Below, one piece after another: positions 8,368 through 18,738 of a stretch of DNA of 64,000 bases. A program made the position numbers and the translations under genes. Location: assembly GCF_010748935.1 (NCBI RefSeq), contig NZ_CP048796.1, forward strand, positions 2,855,001 to 2,919,000, read 5' to 3'. Each line of letters opens with the position of its first letter. Within the stretch, counting starts at the first letter, position 1. This DNA comes from Providencia vermicola (GTDB lineage Bacteria; Pseudomonadota; Gammaproteobacteria; Enterobacterales; Enterobacteriaceae). Under the pieces are notes generated by a model that did no database searches, had not been told where the DNA came from, and was given only the letters and a program-made list of their open reading frames with translations.

Positions 8368-8746
8368 ACAGGTGAATAATAAAGAACCTATTGATTTATA
8401 TGAAATCTATCGTGATGTTTTAGTATTAAGCGAAAATTTAGTCGCGCTAGCACAAGCAAAACAGTGGGAACAACTCGTTGCCCAAGAAACAGAGTATGTG
8501 TATGCCGTCGAAAATTTAACGCAATTAACACATGAATTCGAAGCGCAGAACCCCATCACAGATGAACTGGTGGGGTTATTGCATCAAATTATCGAAAATG
8601 AAAAGATCACTAAAACCTATTTGCAACAACACTTAGATTTTTTAAGTAAAGAAATGAAACAGTTGGATCAAACACGGGTCATCAATAACAGTTATGGCCA
8701 ATTTAATGAGCCAGATACACCAATGACAATTAAACCCATTGAATAG
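8351..8746 (+). CDS. fliT: Flagellar export chaperone and FlhDC regulator
   Basis: This 131-residue helical protein sits at the fliT position. In enterics FliT is the export chaperone of the cap FliD and also inhibits FlhDC. Sequence conservation is low, as is usual for FliT, but helices around YEIYRDVLVLSENLVALA and LLHQIIENEKITKTYLQQHL fit the family. The ATG at 8351 inside the fliS end follows GGGG and is my choice; the ATG at 8357 is possible. A hairpin shared with the convergent deformylase follows the stop. Confidence 0.85.
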   Translation: MWMKDKQVNNKEPIDLYEIYRDVLVLSENLVALAQAKQWEQLVAQETEYVYAVENLTQLTHEFEAQNPITDELVGLLHQIIENEKITKTYLQQHLDFLSKEMKQLDQTRVINNSYGQFNEPDTPMTIKPIE

Positions 8747-8752
8747 CCATGT

Positions 8753-8776
8753 GTGTCAGGCGCCCCTACCTGACAC
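8753..8776. terminator. Bidirectional hairpin between fliT and def
   Basis: GTGTCAGG (8753-8760) pairs with CCTGACAC (8769-8776) across 8 nt between two convergent genes. Flanking T-tracts are short on both sides. Confidence 0.5.
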
Positions 8777-8787
8777 TTATGGATAAC

Positions 8788-9291
8788 TTATTGCCTTAAG
8801 CGTTGCTGTTTCTTTAATTTTTTCAACAGCATATTCCGCTTTAGTGGCGATAAATGATCAAGAAACACTTTTCCATGTAAATGGTCGATTTCATGTTGCA
8901 TCACAATTGCCAAAAACTCGTCAGAATCAAGAGTAAATTCTTTTCCATCTCTATCTAACGCTTTGACTTTCACACGTTTAAACCGCGCAACATCTGCATA
9001 AATTTCAGGTACAGATAAGCATCCTTCTTGGTAGCTCGTCTCACCTTCACTTTCAATAATTTCAGGGTTAACAAATACCATCGGTTGATCGCGATTTTCA
9101 GAAATATCAATTACCATTACCGATTGTGTTGCTGCAATTTGCGTTGCTGCTAAACCAATACCATTCTCGGTGCTATACATGGTATCTAATAAATCATCAA
9201 TTAATGTTTGTACCGCCGCAATGTCAGTCACTGGACTGCATTTGATTCGCAAGCGCTCATCAGGTATCTCAATAATCGTTTTTACTGCCAT
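8788..9291 (-). CDS. def: Peptide deformylase (second-copy type)
   Basis: This 167-residue metalloenzyme removes the N-formyl group from nascent proteins. All three family motifs are present: GIGLAATQ (45-52), EGCLS (motif 2 with the metal-ligand Cys) and QHEIDHL (motif 3, two His ligands and the catalytic Glu). The sequence between motifs differs from the housekeeping Def that normally sits beside fmt, so this is probably a paralogue. It lies inside the flagellar region, convergent with fliT and monocistronic. A flagellar role is not implied. Confidence 0.9.
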   Translation of the reverse strand: MAVKTIIEIPDERLRIKCSPVTDIAAVQTLIDDLLDTMYSTENGIGLAATQIAATQSVMVIDISENRDQPMVFVNPEIIESEGETSYQEGCLSVPEIYADVARFKRVKVKALDRDGKEFTLDSDEFLAIVMQHEIDHLHGKVFLDHLSPLKRNMLLKKLKKQQRLRQ

Positions 9292-10105
9292 ATCTCAAAA
9301 ATCCTATCTGTCGTGCTCTTTATTCAAACTATTATCATTATCGTATTTTTAAATTTACGATAAGATGCAAAAAATGGCATTATGACTCAATGAAAAAATC
9401 ACATAACAATCAATTAGGTTACCGCTACGTCGCCTAAAGTAAAAGAATACATAATGGAATTTCACAGAAAAATAACATGTAATTTGGGAAAAAACACCAA
9501 AAATAGACCTAAAACAGCAAAACAATTCAAATTAATGATAAATAACCCAATTTATAATAAGGATTAATCATCTCATTCGCTATGCTGCAATAATAGCCTT
9601 ACTTATCGAGGGGATTTATCATAATAATATACATCTAAAATCATTTTTAGCCCACAATCAATCTGCTCTATTTTTAGCCTAGATTATTTCCCTCATCAAT
9701 AGAATGAAATTGGCGGAGTAAGCGATAAAAACATTATCTATGTATAAATTAATAGAATTGCCAGTAAGACATTACCTGATTATCGCTTTTTGTTATTTTT
9801 TGTGTCATTTGATTGAGCTTCAGGAACCTATCAATTCCTATATCAACAGGATTATATTTAAAACCATTTATCATAAAGTTAACACTGAATATGCTGCTTC
9901 ACTCCGGTTGTTTCATTCACCAAAATTATCAAAGAAATAAATAGCCTTCAATTTAATTCAAATAAAATCACTTTTCACGAGCTAATTAAAAACAAATTCA
10001 GAATATTAATAAAAATCAATTAACTTTATTATAAAAAACAGAACGCACTATATTAATTGAGTTAATTAAAGTAGATGGATTTATTTCATTAATAAAGGAA
10101 TCAAG
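9292..10105. other. AT-rich intergenic region before the autotransporter gene
   Basis: These 814 bp are strongly AT-rich. A short frame at 9740-9940 has no recognisable ribosome site or family. I see no RNA gene, repeat or clear promoter consensus. The last 100 bp hold the start region of the autotransporter gene, with AAAGGAA before the ATG at 10106. Confidence 0.5.
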
Positions 10106-10828
10106 ATGAAAAAACACTTTCCCCTAAAGGCGATGACTTTCCTATCAATCGTTTCTCTTTCAAGTGCCACGCTCGCCGCCCCTATTCATTTTTCAACATT
10201 ATTAATGGATTCAGCCATGACACTCTATGAACTGCAAGAGTTCGGAAAAGAAATCAAACAACATCTCGCTGAAAAAGAGCAAAAATCAAAATTTAAAACC
10301 TTTGATGAGCTTCTTTTGGAACAATTAAAAAAAGTAGACAAAAGTTTTACACCCACCATGTCTGAAGTAGATGAAAACATAAAACAATCAATAGAAAATA
10401 ATAATCATTATATTAATGCTCAGCTAAGCATGTATTCCCATAATAGCGAAAAAAAATGGTTATTACTTAAGAGGAAGCATCATAAAGCTCAGACAGATAA
10501 TTTGAATCAGTTTGCTAACCTACACCAAAGCATAGATAAAACTCAGAATATCAATAACACACGTTTTACTAAGCTGGATAAAAAAATTGATAAAACAGCC
10601 AAGCAAGCTAATTCAGGCATCGCTTCTGTTGCGGCGATGTCGAATATTCCCTATACCATGAATACCCGTTTTAGTGCAGGTGTTGGCCTAGGTCATTATC
10701 ATGATGGTCATGCTATCGCGGCTGGCGCACAATACCAAGTAAAAGAGAATATTAACCTTCGTAGCTCTATCTCTTGGAATAATTCAGACCGCGCCGTGGT
10801 CGGTGCTGGTATTGCCATTGGTTGGTAG
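10106..10828 (+). CDS. Short YadA-type trimeric autotransporter adhesin
   Basis: This 240-residue protein has a signal peptide (about 1-24, ending TLAA), then a Lys-rich helical stalk (about 45-175) with coiled-coil heptad character, including NLNQFANLHQSIDKTQ and FTKLDKKIDKTAKQANSGIASVAA. The last ~75 residues are a YadA anchor: AMSNIPY, the strand TRFSAGVGLGHYHDGHAIAAGA, INLRSSISWN and a terminal strand ending AGIAIGW, with a C-terminal aromatic residue. Three copies should form one 12-strand outer-membrane barrel. There is no beta-roll head, so it is unusually small for an adhesin. It lies alone between def and fliE, and the window shows nothing about its regulation. Confidence 0.85.
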   Translation: MKKHFPLKAMTFLSIVSLSSATLAAPIHFSTLLMDSAMTLYELQEFGKEIKQHLAEKEQKSKFKTFDELLLEQLKKVDKSFTPTMSEVDENIKQSIENNNHYINAQLSMYSHNSEKKWLLLKRKHHKAQTDNLNQFANLHQSIDKTQNINNTRFTKLDKKIDKTAKQANSGIASVAAMSNIPYTMNTRFSAGVGLGHYHDGHAIAAGAQYQVKENINLRSSISWNNSDRAVVGAGIAIGW

Positions 10829-10863
10829 TTGGCTACGCCACACTCTTTTTTGATATCTTTAAA

Positions 10864-10894
10864 CGTTCACTTCCCATACCACAGGAAGTGAACG
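10864..10894. terminator. Hairpin between the autotransporter gene and fliE
   Basis: CGTTCACTTCC (10864-10874) pairs perfectly with GGAAGTGAACG (10884-10894) around a 9-nt loop. It lies between two convergent genes. On the minus (fliE) side it is followed by TTTAAAG, on the plus side by CTTCC, so fliE is the better client. Confidence 0.6.
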
Positions 10895-10967
10895 CTTCCA
10901 TTGCATCATTGATGCCAAAATCCTAACAACGATAAAATTCATATCATCATAATTTAAAAATCATTGT

Positions 10968-11279
10968 TTAAACGGGGATCGCCATAATTTCTTGATATGC
11001 CGCGACCAGTTTATTTCGTACTTGGATACCCATTTGTAAACTTAAACTGGCTTTTTGCATATCCACCATAACATCATTCAGCGAAATATCACTTTTGCCC
11101 AATGTAAAATCTTCAATCTGTTTTGCCGATTGATTCCTAACAGAATTAATTTGATTTACGGCAGAAACAAGATGATCAGCAAAACCAACAGGTTCAATCA
11201 CGGGCTTACTGTGATTTGCAGCTTGTGATGCGGTCATTTGTAGCTGCGATAATACGCCTTCAATAGCTTGGATTGTCAT
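10968..11279 (-). CDS. fliE: Flagellar hook-basal body adaptor FliE
   Basis: This 103-residue protein links the MS ring to the proximal rod. The start at 11279 gives MTIQAIEGVLSQLQ, matching enteric FliE, and has AAGGGAAG just upstream; the frame is open 17 codons further but those lack similarity. The conserved second half includes FTLGKSDISLNDVMVDMQKA and QVRNKLVAAYQEIM. It is divergent from fliF, as in E. coli. Confidence 0.94.
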   Translation of the reverse strand: MTIQAIEGVLSQLQMTASQAANHSKPVIEPVGFADHLVSAVNQINSVRNQSAKQIEDFTLGKSDISLNDVMVDMQKASLSLQMGIQVRNKLVAAYQEIMAIPV

Positions 11280-11517
11280 TTTCTTCCCTTCAATTTCTGT
11301 GCGAGCCATCGTCGCTGTCTTATTTGGCATGCATACCCTAGCACAGCCTTTTTAACTTGAAGCCGATAAATAACACCAAAATTATGGGCTGATTCCGTCA
11401 TTAGATTTATCAGAGTCATCAATAATAGCAACGTAAAAAAGTGATGTACGAAGAGGGAATAACATTGTTTCGCCAAAAGTGTTTTCATCTGTTGATTCTG
11501 CAAGGCAGGGAATATTT

Positions 11518-13200
11518 ATGAGTGCCGCATCTAAAGAGACCGGAGAAGCTACCAAAGGGTTTGCATCTATTGCATCACGCTTTAAGACTTCCCCAAAAAT
11601 CCCATTAATGATTGCTGGCGCCGCCGCAATTGCGGTCGTTGTCGCCCTACTTCTTTGGCTACGCAGCCCTGACTACCGCGTACTTCTGAGTAACCTCAGC
11701 GCAAAAGACGGTGGTGATATCGTCAGTCAATTAACGCAAATGAACGTGCCGTATCAAATTGCCGATAATGGCAGTGCAATTTTGGTACCGGCCGATAAAG
11801 TTCATGAATTGCGCCTAAAATTAGCCCAGTCAGGTTTACCAAAGGGCGGAAATACAGGCTTTGAGCTGTTAGATAAAGAACAGTTTGGTATTAGCCAATT
11901 TAGTGAGCAAGTTAACTATCAACGTGCATTAGAAGGTGAGTTATCGCGCACGATTGAATCACTCAGTCCAGTGCAAAATGCTCGCGTTCATTTGGCTATT
12001 CCTAAACCGACCTTATTTGTCCGTGAACAAAAATTACCGACTGCATCTGTTACCGTGGGGTTACTCCCTGGTCGTATGCTCGATGAGGGCCAAATCAATG
12101 CCATTATCCACATGGTATCGAGCAGTGTAACAGGTTTAACAGCCTCAAATGTGACGATTGTTGACCAAACAGGTCGATTGCTGACTAACAATGACAATAG
12201 CCAGCAATCGGCTAACAATGCGCAAATAAAAATGACGAAAGAGATGGAGTCTCATCTCAAACAACGTATTGAAGACATTATTTCGCCTTTAGTTGGGCGT
12301 GCTAACGTTCATGCTCAAGTTACCGCACAGATGGATTTCTCAAAAGTTGAGCAAACCTCTGAAGAATATAAGCCAAACCAAACCCCCAATAGTGCGGCGA
12401 TACGTTCTCGTCAAAATAGCCATAGCATGCAGAACAATGCTAGCGGTACCGGTGGCGTACCTGGGGCGCTGTCGAATCAACCACCCAGTGCTCCGAGTGC
12501 ACCAATAACGACGGATAAAAAAGAACAAACATCACAGCAAAGCAGTGCTTCTCATAATGGTTCAAGTCATTCTCAAAGTGATGAAACCACCAATTATGAA
12601 GTCGACCGTAAAATTAGCCATACTCAGCGCCAAATAGGTGTCGTTGAACGGTTGTCCGTTGCAGTGATCATCAACTATTTACCGCAAGAAGGTGAAAATG
12701 GTCCACAAATGCAGCCGTTATCACCGGAAATGATGGAACAAATTGAATCACTTACCCGTGAGGCAATGGGCTATTCGACTGATCGTGGTGACTCATTGAG
12801 TATTACAAATTCACTGTTCACCAACGATAGCGTCGTAGAAGAACAACCTTCAATGCTTGAGAACCCACAACTTCTCGCACAAGTATTGGATTACGGCAAA
12901 ATTATCTTAATCGCTATTATTGCTTGGTTTATGTGGCGTTTTGGTATCAAGCCTCAATGGCTCAAATACCGTCAAACACAGCAAGCCCAAGCAGCAGAGG
13001 TGTTTGTTGCGGCTCAGCCTAAAACCCCTCTCGTCGTTGAAGAAGAAATTAATGAAGATATGGATGAACAAACACGTCGCCGTCTCACTCGCCAACGTGT
13101 CAGCGCAGAAATCCAAAGTCAGCGTATTCGTGAAATGGCAGAAAAAGATCCACAAGTCGTGGCTATGGTCATTCGCCAGTGGTTAGGAAAAGCACAATGA
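11518..13200 (+). CDS. fliF: Flagellar MS-ring protein
   Basis: This 560-residue protein builds the MS ring in the inner membrane. Transmembrane helix 1 (about 29-49) is followed by ring-building domains: [14 protein letters not shown], the SRTIESL...VHLAIPKP region, and [17 protein letters not shown] Ser/Asn/Gln-rich linker covers about 295-365. Transmembrane helix 2 (about 460-478) is [14 protein letters not shown], and the C-terminal tail that binds FliG ends with [13 protein letters not shown]. The ATG at 11518 with AGGGAA upstream is preferred over in-frame codons before it. It starts the fliFGHIJK operon, and its stop overlaps the fliG start (ATGA). Confidence 0.95.
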   Translation: MSAASKETGEATKGFASIASRFKTSPKIPLMIAGAAAIAVVVALLLWLRSPDYRVLLSNLSAKDGGDIVSQLTQMNVPYQIADNGSAILVPADKVHELRLKLAQSGLPKGGNTGFELLDKEQFGISQFSEQVNYQRALEGELSRTIESLSPVQNARVHLAIPKPTLFVREQKLPTASVTVGLLPGRMLDEGQINAIIHMVSSSVTGLTASNVTIVDQTGRLLTNNDNSQQSANNAQIKMTKEMESHLKQRIEDIISPLVGRANVHAQVTAQMDFSKVEQTSEEYKPNQTPNSAAIRSRQNSHSMQNNASGTGGVPGALSNQPPSAPSAPITTDKKEQTSQQSSASHNGSSHSQSDETTNYEVDRKISHTQRQIGVVERLSVAVIINYLPQEGENGPQMQPLSPEMMEQIESLTREAMGYSTDRGDSLSITNSLFTNDSVVEEQPSMLENPQLLAQVLDYGKIILIAIIAWFMWRFGIKPQWLKYRQTQQAQAAEVFVAAQPKTPLVVEEEINEDMDEQTRRRLTRQRVSAEIQSQRIREMAEKDPQVVAMVIRQWLGKAQ

Positions 13201-14189
13201 TATTAAGTGGAACCGAAAAAAGTGCCGTGATGCTGATGACACTCGGCGAAGATCAGGCAGCTGAAGTTTTCAAGCATTTGAATCCTAAAGAAGTGCAGCA
13301 ATTGAGTATGGCCGTCTCGAATATGCGACAAATCTCTAACAATGAGTTGGCGGAGGTTTTAACAGAATTTGAGGAATCCGCCATTCAATTTGCCGCACTC
13401 AATATCAATACGAATGATTATTTACGTTCCGTGCTTGTGAAAGCACTGGGTGAAGAGCGTGCCGCTAGCTTACTTGAAGATATCTTTGATAAGCAGGAAA
13501 GCACTTCAGGTATTGAAAGCCTCAATTATATGGAACCGCAAACCGTTGCCGATATTATTCGTGACGAACATCCACAGATTATTGCTACGATTTTAGTCCA
13601 TCTGAAGCGTAACCTAGCTGCGGATGTTTTGGAGCTATTCGAAGAGCGTCAACGCAACGATATTATGCTACGTATCGCAACCTTTGGTGGCGTTCAACCA
13701 GCAGCGTTAGCTGAATTGACCGAAGTGCTAAATAACCTGCTTGATGGACAAAACCTCAAACGCAGCAAAATGGGTGGCGTAAGAACTGCTGCTGAAATTA
13801 TTAACTTGATGAAAAATCAGCAAGAAGAAAGCGTGATTAATGCGATGCGTGATTACGATGGCGAACTGGCACAACGCATTATTGATGAAATGTTCCTATT
13901 CGAAAATCTTATCGAAGTCGACAATCGCAGCATTCAGCGCATTCTACAAGAAGTTTCCAACGACTCGTTGGTTATCGCGCTCAAAGGCAGCAATCAAGCT
14001 CTACGAGACCATTTCCTCAACAATATGGCTGTTCGTGCTGCTGAAATTGTTCGTGACGATTTGGAGTCCCGTTCACCAGTACGCATGTCTCAAGTCGAAA
14101 ACGAGCAGAAAGCGATTCTTATGATCGTTCGCCGCCTAGCAGAGAAAGGCGAAATCACCATTGGTGGTGGAGATGATGTCTATGTCTAA
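13197..14189 (+). CDS. fliG: Flagellar motor switch protein FliG
   Basis: This 330-residue rotor protein transmits torque from MotA to the MS ring. The N-terminal domain starts [23 protein letters not shown]. The middle domain includes [14 protein letters not shown] with the conserved EHPQ motif (about 123-126). The C-terminal torque domain (about 200-330) holds the charged helix around LRDHFLNNM. The start at 13197 overlaps the fliF stop by 4 bp. The end overlaps fliH by 8 bp. Confidence 0.95.
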   Translation: MILSGTEKSAVMLMTLGEDQAAEVFKHLNPKEVQQLSMAVSNMRQISNNELAEVLTEFEESAIQFAALNINTNDYLRSVLVKALGEERAASLLEDIFDKQESTSGIESLNYMEPQTVADIIRDEHPQIIATILVHLKRNLAADVLELFEERQRNDIMLRIATFGGVQPAALAELTEVLNNLLDGQNLKRSKMGGVRTAAEIINLMKNQQEESVINAMRDYDGELAQRIIDEMFLFENLIEVDNRSIQRILQEVSNDSLVIALKGSNQALRDHFLNNMAVRAAEIVRDDLESRSPVRMSQVENEQKAILMIVRRLAEKGEITIGGGDDVYV

Positions 14190-14913
14190 TTCATCGATTC
14201 CTCCGCATGCATGGCAGCCTTGGCAATTACGCGAGTTGAACCAGTGGGATCTTAACTCTTCAGGGTTACCTTCCGCTGATGAACAGCCTGAACCTGATAA
14301 ACCTAAAGTCCCCTGCCTTGAACCACAAGAGGTACTAGAGCAGATTAATATTCTCGATAACCTAAAAGAAGAAGCGCATCGTGCTGGCTATCAACAAGGT
14401 TATGATTTGGGGAAAAAGGAAGGTTATCAAGCAGGCTTTGAGCAAGGGCTTCGCGCGGGTGAAGAGCAAGGCCGCCAACAAGCATTAGCGCAAGAGCAAC
14501 CCATTATTGAAACATGGCAAAAACTACTCTCTGAGTTTAATTATTCATTAGATAGTTTCGATACCGTGATCACAACAAAGCTGTTGCAAATCGCTTTAAC
14601 CGCTGCAAAACAGGTATTGGGGCAATCAACCATCTGTGACGGTACCGCTCTACTTGAAGAAATCAGCCATCTGCTACAGCAAAAACCTATTTTTACTGGG
14701 CAGCCTGAGTTACACGTTAACCCAGCGCATACCGAACTGATCGAACAGCATTTAGGCTCACTGCTGAGCTTAAACGGCTGGCGCTTAGTGGGTGACCCCA
14801 AGTTACACCTTGGGGGTTGTCGCGTTGTCGCTGAAGAGGGTGAAATCGATATGACCGTTGCAACACGCTGGCAGGAATTGTGCCGTCTTTATGCGCCGGA
14901 GACCCTATCATGA
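14182..14913 (+). CDS. fliH: Flagellar export ATPase regulator FliH
   Basis: This 243-residue protein is the peripheral stalk and negative regulator of the export ATPase FliI. The N-terminal region has WQPWQLREL, followed by a Gly-repeat helix (about 63-95, with [15 protein letters not shown] and [15 protein letters not shown]) typical of GxxxG-rich FliH. The conserved C-terminal domain ends [16 protein letters not shown] and [13 protein letters not shown] chose the ATG at 14182, with GGAG 9 bp upstream; ATGs at 14173 and 14176 are alternatives. Confidence 0.93.
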   Translation: MSNSSIPPHAWQPWQLRELNQWDLNSSGLPSADEQPEPDKPKVPCLEPQEVLEQINILDNLKEEAHRAGYQQGYDLGKKEGYQAGFEQGLRAGEEQGRQQALAQEQPIIETWQKLLSEFNYSLDSFDTVITTKLLQIALTAAKQVLGQSTICDGTALLEEISHLLQQKPIFTGQPELHVNPAHTELIEQHLGSLLSLNGWRLVGDPKLHLGGCRVVAEEGEIDMTVATRWQELCRLYAPETLS

Positions 14914-16277
14914 CAGTACGAATGAGCCGTTGGATTGCCGCACTGGAAGGGTTTGAATCACGTATGAAAGGGATCCCAATGACACGCCATTATGGGCGTT
15001 TGACTAAAATTACCGGTTTAGTCATGGAAGCTGAAGGCATCAAAATGCCATTGGGAGCCACTTGTATTATTGAGCGTACTATCAATGGCCGCCATGACGA
15101 GGTGGTTTGTGAAGTCGTTGGATTTAATGGTTCGCGCATGTTACTGATGCCGCTTGCGGATCTCGAAGGCATTGCGCCGGGAGCGCGTGTCTATGCACAA
15201 ACAACGGGAGATGATGGGCAAACTAGCCGTTTATTACCTCTCGGGGATGAGCTATTAGGGCGTATTTTAGATGCGCAAGGCACCCCTCTTGACGGCAAGG
15301 GGCCGCTTGATGTTAAGCAACGTGCTCCCTTGATCACTCCACCAATCAACCCACTAGAGCGTACACCTATCCACAGTGTTTTGGATGTGGGGGTTCGAGC
15401 GATCAATGCCCTACTCACTGTGGGTCGAGGGCAGCGTATGGGCCTGTTTGCCGGTTCTGGCGTGGGGAAAAGTGTCCTGCTTGGGATGATGGCGCGTTTC
15501 ACACAAGCTGACATCATTGTCGTTGGCCTCATCGGAGAGCGTGGGCGCGAAGTTAAAGATTTTATTGAAAATATTTTAGGTGCTGAAGGTTTAAAACGAG
15601 CAGTGGTTGTTGCGGCGCCTGCTGATGTTTCACCATTACTACGCATGCAAGGTGCCTCCTATGCTACCCGTATCGCCGAGTATTTTCGTGACCTTGGTAA
15701 GAATGTTTTACTGATTATGGACTCCCTGACGCGTTATAGCATGGCACAACGGGAAATCGCTTTAGCCATTGGAGAACCGCCTGCGACCAAAGGCTATCCG
15801 CCATCTGTTTTTGCCAAATTACCCGCATTGGTTGAGCGCGCAGGTAATGGCAAAAATGGTGGTTCAATTACCGCCTTTTATACGGTGCTAACGGAAGGGG
15901 ATGATCAGCAAGACCCTATCGCGGATTCTGCTCGCGCTATTCTTGACGGTCATATCGTATTATCACGCTCGCTGGCTGAATCAGGTCACTACCCCGCTAT
16001 TGATATTGAGGCCTCAATCAGCCGAGCCATGACTGAATTAATTGATAAGCAACATTATCGCCAAATTCAACGCTTTAAGCAGCTGACTTCCAGTTATCAA
16101 CGAAATCGTGACCTCATTAATGTGGGTGCCTATGCAGCAGGCAGCGATCCGCTGCTAGATATGGCCATTCAATATTACCCTCGTATGTCTAAATTTTTGC
16201 AACAAGACATCGATGAGCGCTGCGACTATCAAAGCGCTTGTGAACAATTGGCGCATGCGGTTCCTAATGAGTCATGA
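14910..16277 (+). CDS. fliI: Flagellar type III export ATPase
   Basis: This 455-residue F1-beta-like ATPase powers unloading of flagellar export substrates. The N-terminal barrel covers about 20-95. Walker A is [11 protein letters not shown] (about 178-188), followed by [13 protein letters not shown], the Walker [17 protein letters not shown], and the family signature around [15 protein letters not shown]. The ATG at 14910 overlaps the fliH stop (ATGA). The length is that of E. coli FliI, and all catalytic elements are intact. Confidence 0.96.
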   Translation: MTVRMSRWIAALEGFESRMKGIPMTRHYGRLTKITGLVMEAEGIKMPLGATCIIERTINGRHDEVVCEVVGFNGSRMLLMPLADLEGIAPGARVYAQTTGDDGQTSRLLPLGDELLGRILDAQGTPLDGKGPLDVKQRAPLITPPINPLERTPIHSVLDVGVRAINALLTVGRGQRMGLFAGSGVGKSVLLGMMARFTQADIIVVGLIGERGREVKDFIENILGAEGLKRAVVVAAPADVSPLLRMQGASYATRIAEYFRDLGKNVLLIMDSLTRYSMAQREIALAIGEPPATKGYPPSVFAKLPALVERAGNGKNGGSITAFYTVLTEGDDQQDPIADSARAILDGHIVLSRSLAESGHYPAIDIEASISRAMTELIDKQHYRQIQRFKQLTSSYQRNRDLINVGAYAAGSDPLLDMAIQYYPRMSKFLQQDIDERCDYQSACEQLAHAVPNES

Positions 16278-16284
16278 GGGTTAG

Positions 16285-16728
16285 ATGAGTAAAAACAATG
16301 CGTTAACTACATTATTGAGTTTGGCTATTGAGGCTTCTGAGGAAGCCGCAAAGGTTTTAGCCCAAGTTAGACAAACGCAAGTACAGATGACTCAACAACT
16401 CAATATGCTAGAAAACTATCAGACTGAGTACCGACAAAAGCTCAATCAGACACTGCATAGCGGGATAGATGCCGATAAATGGCAAAACTATCAACAGTTT
16501 TTAGTGACATTAGAGCTGACAATTGAGCAACAGCAGCAACAGTTATCCCTATGGGAACAACGTGTCAATGAAGCAAACCGTCACTGGCAGGAAAAACAAC
16601 AGCGGGTCAATGCTTTCGATACTTTAATTCAACGTGCTGAGCAGACTAAAAATCAGCGCTTAAGCCGATTAGAGCAAAAGCAAATGGATGAATATGCTCA
16701 ACGTGCAACGTTACGGAGAAACCAATAA
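16285..16728 (+). CDS. fliJ: Flagellar export central stalk FliJ
   Basis: This 147-residue protein is predicted to be almost wholly a two-helix coiled coil and very rich in Gln (MTQQLNMLENYQTEYRQKL, EQQQQQLSLWEQRV). FliJ is the gamma-like stalk inside the FliI hexamer that couples it to FlhA. The start is 7 bp after fliI, and the stop abuts the fliK ATG. Sequence conservation is weak across the family; position and coiled coil decide the call. Confidence 0.9.
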   Translation: MSKNNALTTLLSLAIEASEEAAKVLAQVRQTQVQMTQQLNMLENYQTEYRQKLNQTLHSGIDADKWQNYQQFLVTLELTIEQQQQQLSLWEQRVNEANRHWQEKQQRVNAFDTLIQRAEQTKNQRLSRLEQKQMDEYAQRATLRRNQ

Positions 16729-18087
16729 ATGGACGTCAATACGCATAACGCCGCCAAGGCAGCCATCACAAACAGTAAAAATATCGGTAACGCACAACAA
16801 AACGAGCCGCGTTTTGAGGATAACCAAGCGCCTGCGGTGCCTTTTCAAGCTGTGTTGGATAACCAGCAGCCAGCGCCACAAAAAACATCGACTAATCATT
16901 CTACGTTAGAAAATGCGCCTAACAGCACCTCGGTGTCGACAAATACGCCGACAGCAGCGGCTGAGCGTGATACCTCACCGATTAAGGATAAAACTGAACA
17001 CGCGATCGACCAGCTCAATTATAGCCGCCACATACGCAACGAAGCGAACCAACCGGCGTTACAGGCACAGTTACTGAACCAAGCAGATGCTGTCGAACAA
17101 GTGTGGTTAACCAACCTAAAAAGTGATTTAAATCAGCAAGCGCTTGCGTCGGTATCCACGAAGTTTGCCGATGGTCATCGTTCAGCTTTAGTGCCTTTTG
17201 CGCAAAAAACATCACCACTCAATAGCCAATTGGTCGCTAACCCCGACGCTGATGAGAGCATTGATTTTCGTGCACAAATGCAGCTAGCTGAAGATGAGGA
17301 GTCGACATCAATCGCGGCATTTATTAAAAACGAGAAACAAGAACGTAAAGACCAGCCGCTATTTTCCCTTAACGATAAACGCGAAATACCGGCTAAAGAG
17401 TTAACCCACGACTTTATGCCATTAAATAAAAAACTGACTGATAAAGACCCACTTTCTGTAACACAAAACGTCTCCGTTGTGGATAACAGTCAAAATATCA
17501 AAGGAGCATTTACATCAACTGTGGAGAATGGTTCCTTTCAGGTGACACCAACACAAACCGTGGTAGGCACAACTGTCAATTTGGCAGCACCACTCGTTAA
17601 CTCACATGCAGCTTCCGCCAATATGCCTGTTGTGCCAATGCCATCCGGAGTGCCTTTAGGGAGTGACGCATGGCAACAGCAATTAAACCAACACATGTTG
17701 TTTTTCTCACGCCAAGGTATTTCACATGCGCAAATACGTTTACATCCAGAAGAGCTAGGCTCCTTGAATGTTCATCTGCGTATTGAAGATAACCAAGCGG
17801 TAATGCATTTTGTTTCGCCACATAGCCACGTACGGGCCGCCATGGAAACGATGATGCCGATGCTACGTAATGCGTTGCAGGAAAGTGGCATTCATCTTGC
17901 TCAAGGTTCTGTTGGGCAAGATAACTTTAGTGATCAAAATGGCTCAGATGCACATTCGCAAAACAGCCATGAACACCAACTTCATACCCGCCATTCTGTG
18001 GGAGGCGTTGTGAATAGTGACTCGGTAACCGCCACGCATATTACCTCGATTGCTCACTCTCGAGGAGGAATCGACACATTCGCTTAA
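16729..18087 (+). CDS. fliK: Flagellar hook-length control protein
   Basis: This 452-residue secreted ruler sets hook length and switches export specificity. The N-terminal ~310 residues are low-complexity and rich in Asn, Gln, Thr and Ser, as expected for the extended ruler. The C-terminal switch domain (about 315-400) contains WQQQLNQHMLFFSRQGISHA and the conserved IRLHPEELGSLNVHLRIED. It is the last gene of the fliFGHIJK run; 163 bp separate it from fliL. Confidence 0.92.
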   Translation: MDVNTHNAAKAAITNSKNIGNAQQNEPRFEDNQAPAVPFQAVLDNQQPAPQKTSTNHSTLENAPNSTSVSTNTPTAAAERDTSPIKDKTEHAIDQLNYSRHIRNEANQPALQAQLLNQADAVEQVWLTNLKSDLNQQALASVSTKFADGHRSALVPFAQKTSPLNSQLVANPDADESIDFRAQMQLAEDEESTSIAAFIKNEKQERKDQPLFSLNDKREIPAKELTHDFMPLNKKLTDKDPLSVTQNVSVVDNSQNIKGAFTSTVENGSFQVTPTQTVVGTTVNLAAPLVNSHAASANMPVVPMPSGVPLGSDAWQQQLNQHMLFFSRQGISHAQIRLHPEELGSLNVHLRIEDNQAVMHFVSPHSHVRAAMETMMPMLRNALQESGIHLAQGSVGQDNFSDQNGSDAHSQNSHEHQLHTRHSVGGVVNSDSVTATHITSIAHSRGGIDTFA

Positions 18088-18250
18088 TTTTTAAACAAGA
18101 GGTGGTGATTTCCTATTTAAAGCGCCGAGTTACCCCCTTTTTGTTTCGTTTTTCCCCCCTTTAGTCTGGCTCAAGCAAGCCATAATGCTAAAGATACAAA
18201 ATAAAAAGCCCATGTTGGGTTTGGTCTTCATAAATAGGAATTTTGCTAAC

Positions 18251-18733
18251 ATGTCGTCTTCAAGCAATGCATCTAAAAGTTCAAATAAAGGGCTGCTCGT
18301 ACTGCTTACCCTTCTTGCCATTGCCGGTGTAGGTTTTGGTGGTTATACATGGTGGACAACACAGCAGATAGCAAAATCAGCAAATGAAGAAGACACCCCA
18401 TCTAACATTAGCCAACCTATTTTTATGGATTTAGAACCTTTTACGGTCAATCTTCCCGGCCTCAATGAAGCCCCTGACCGTGTGTTGTATATCAATATCA
18501 CATTACGTTTAGGCAATGAAAAATCACGTAAGCAACTGCATGACTACTTACCCGAAGTACGTAGCCGACTGCTATTACTGCTATCGGAACAAAAATCAAA
18601 AGTCCTCAGTAGTCATGAAGGTAAATTGCAATTAATGCAATCTATTAAAGACACTTTGTCGCCGACGATGATCCCTGGTGAAAAAGATCAGCAAATCACA
18701 GACGTACTATTTACGACATTTATTTTACGGTAA
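18251..18733 (+). CDS. fliL: Flagellar basal body protein FliL
   Basis: This 160-residue single-pass inner-membrane protein surrounds the stator and supports its function. A short cytoplasmic Ser-rich tail is followed by the membrane helix GLLVLLTLLAIAGVGFGGY (about 14-32) and a periplasmic domain with EPFTVNLPG and YINITLRLGNEKS. The ATG at 18251 gives the family N-terminus (MSSSSNASKSS) and has AGGA upstream; an upstream ATG at 18185 would add 22 residues without similarity. It opens the fliLMNOPQR run. Confidence 0.92.
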   Translation: MSSSSNASKSSNKGLLVLLTLLAIAGVGFGGYTWWTTQQIAKSANEEDTPSNISQPIFMDLEPFTVNLPGLNEAPDRVLYINITLRLGNEKSRKQLHDYLPEVRSRLLLLLSEQKSKVLSSHEGKLQLMQSIKDTLSPTMIPGEKDQQITDVLFTTFILR

Positions 18734-18738
18734 TTCAG

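Noticed and set aside
9740-9940. 66-codon plus-strand frame before the autotransporter gene
   Set aside because: No ribosome site, no recognisable family and AT-rich composition like its surroundings; most likely chance.
11362-11369. GCCGATAA between fliE and fliF, a perfect sigma-28 -10
   Set aside because: The -35 at the right distance reads ACAG rather than TAAA, and fliF is expected to be a class 2 gene.
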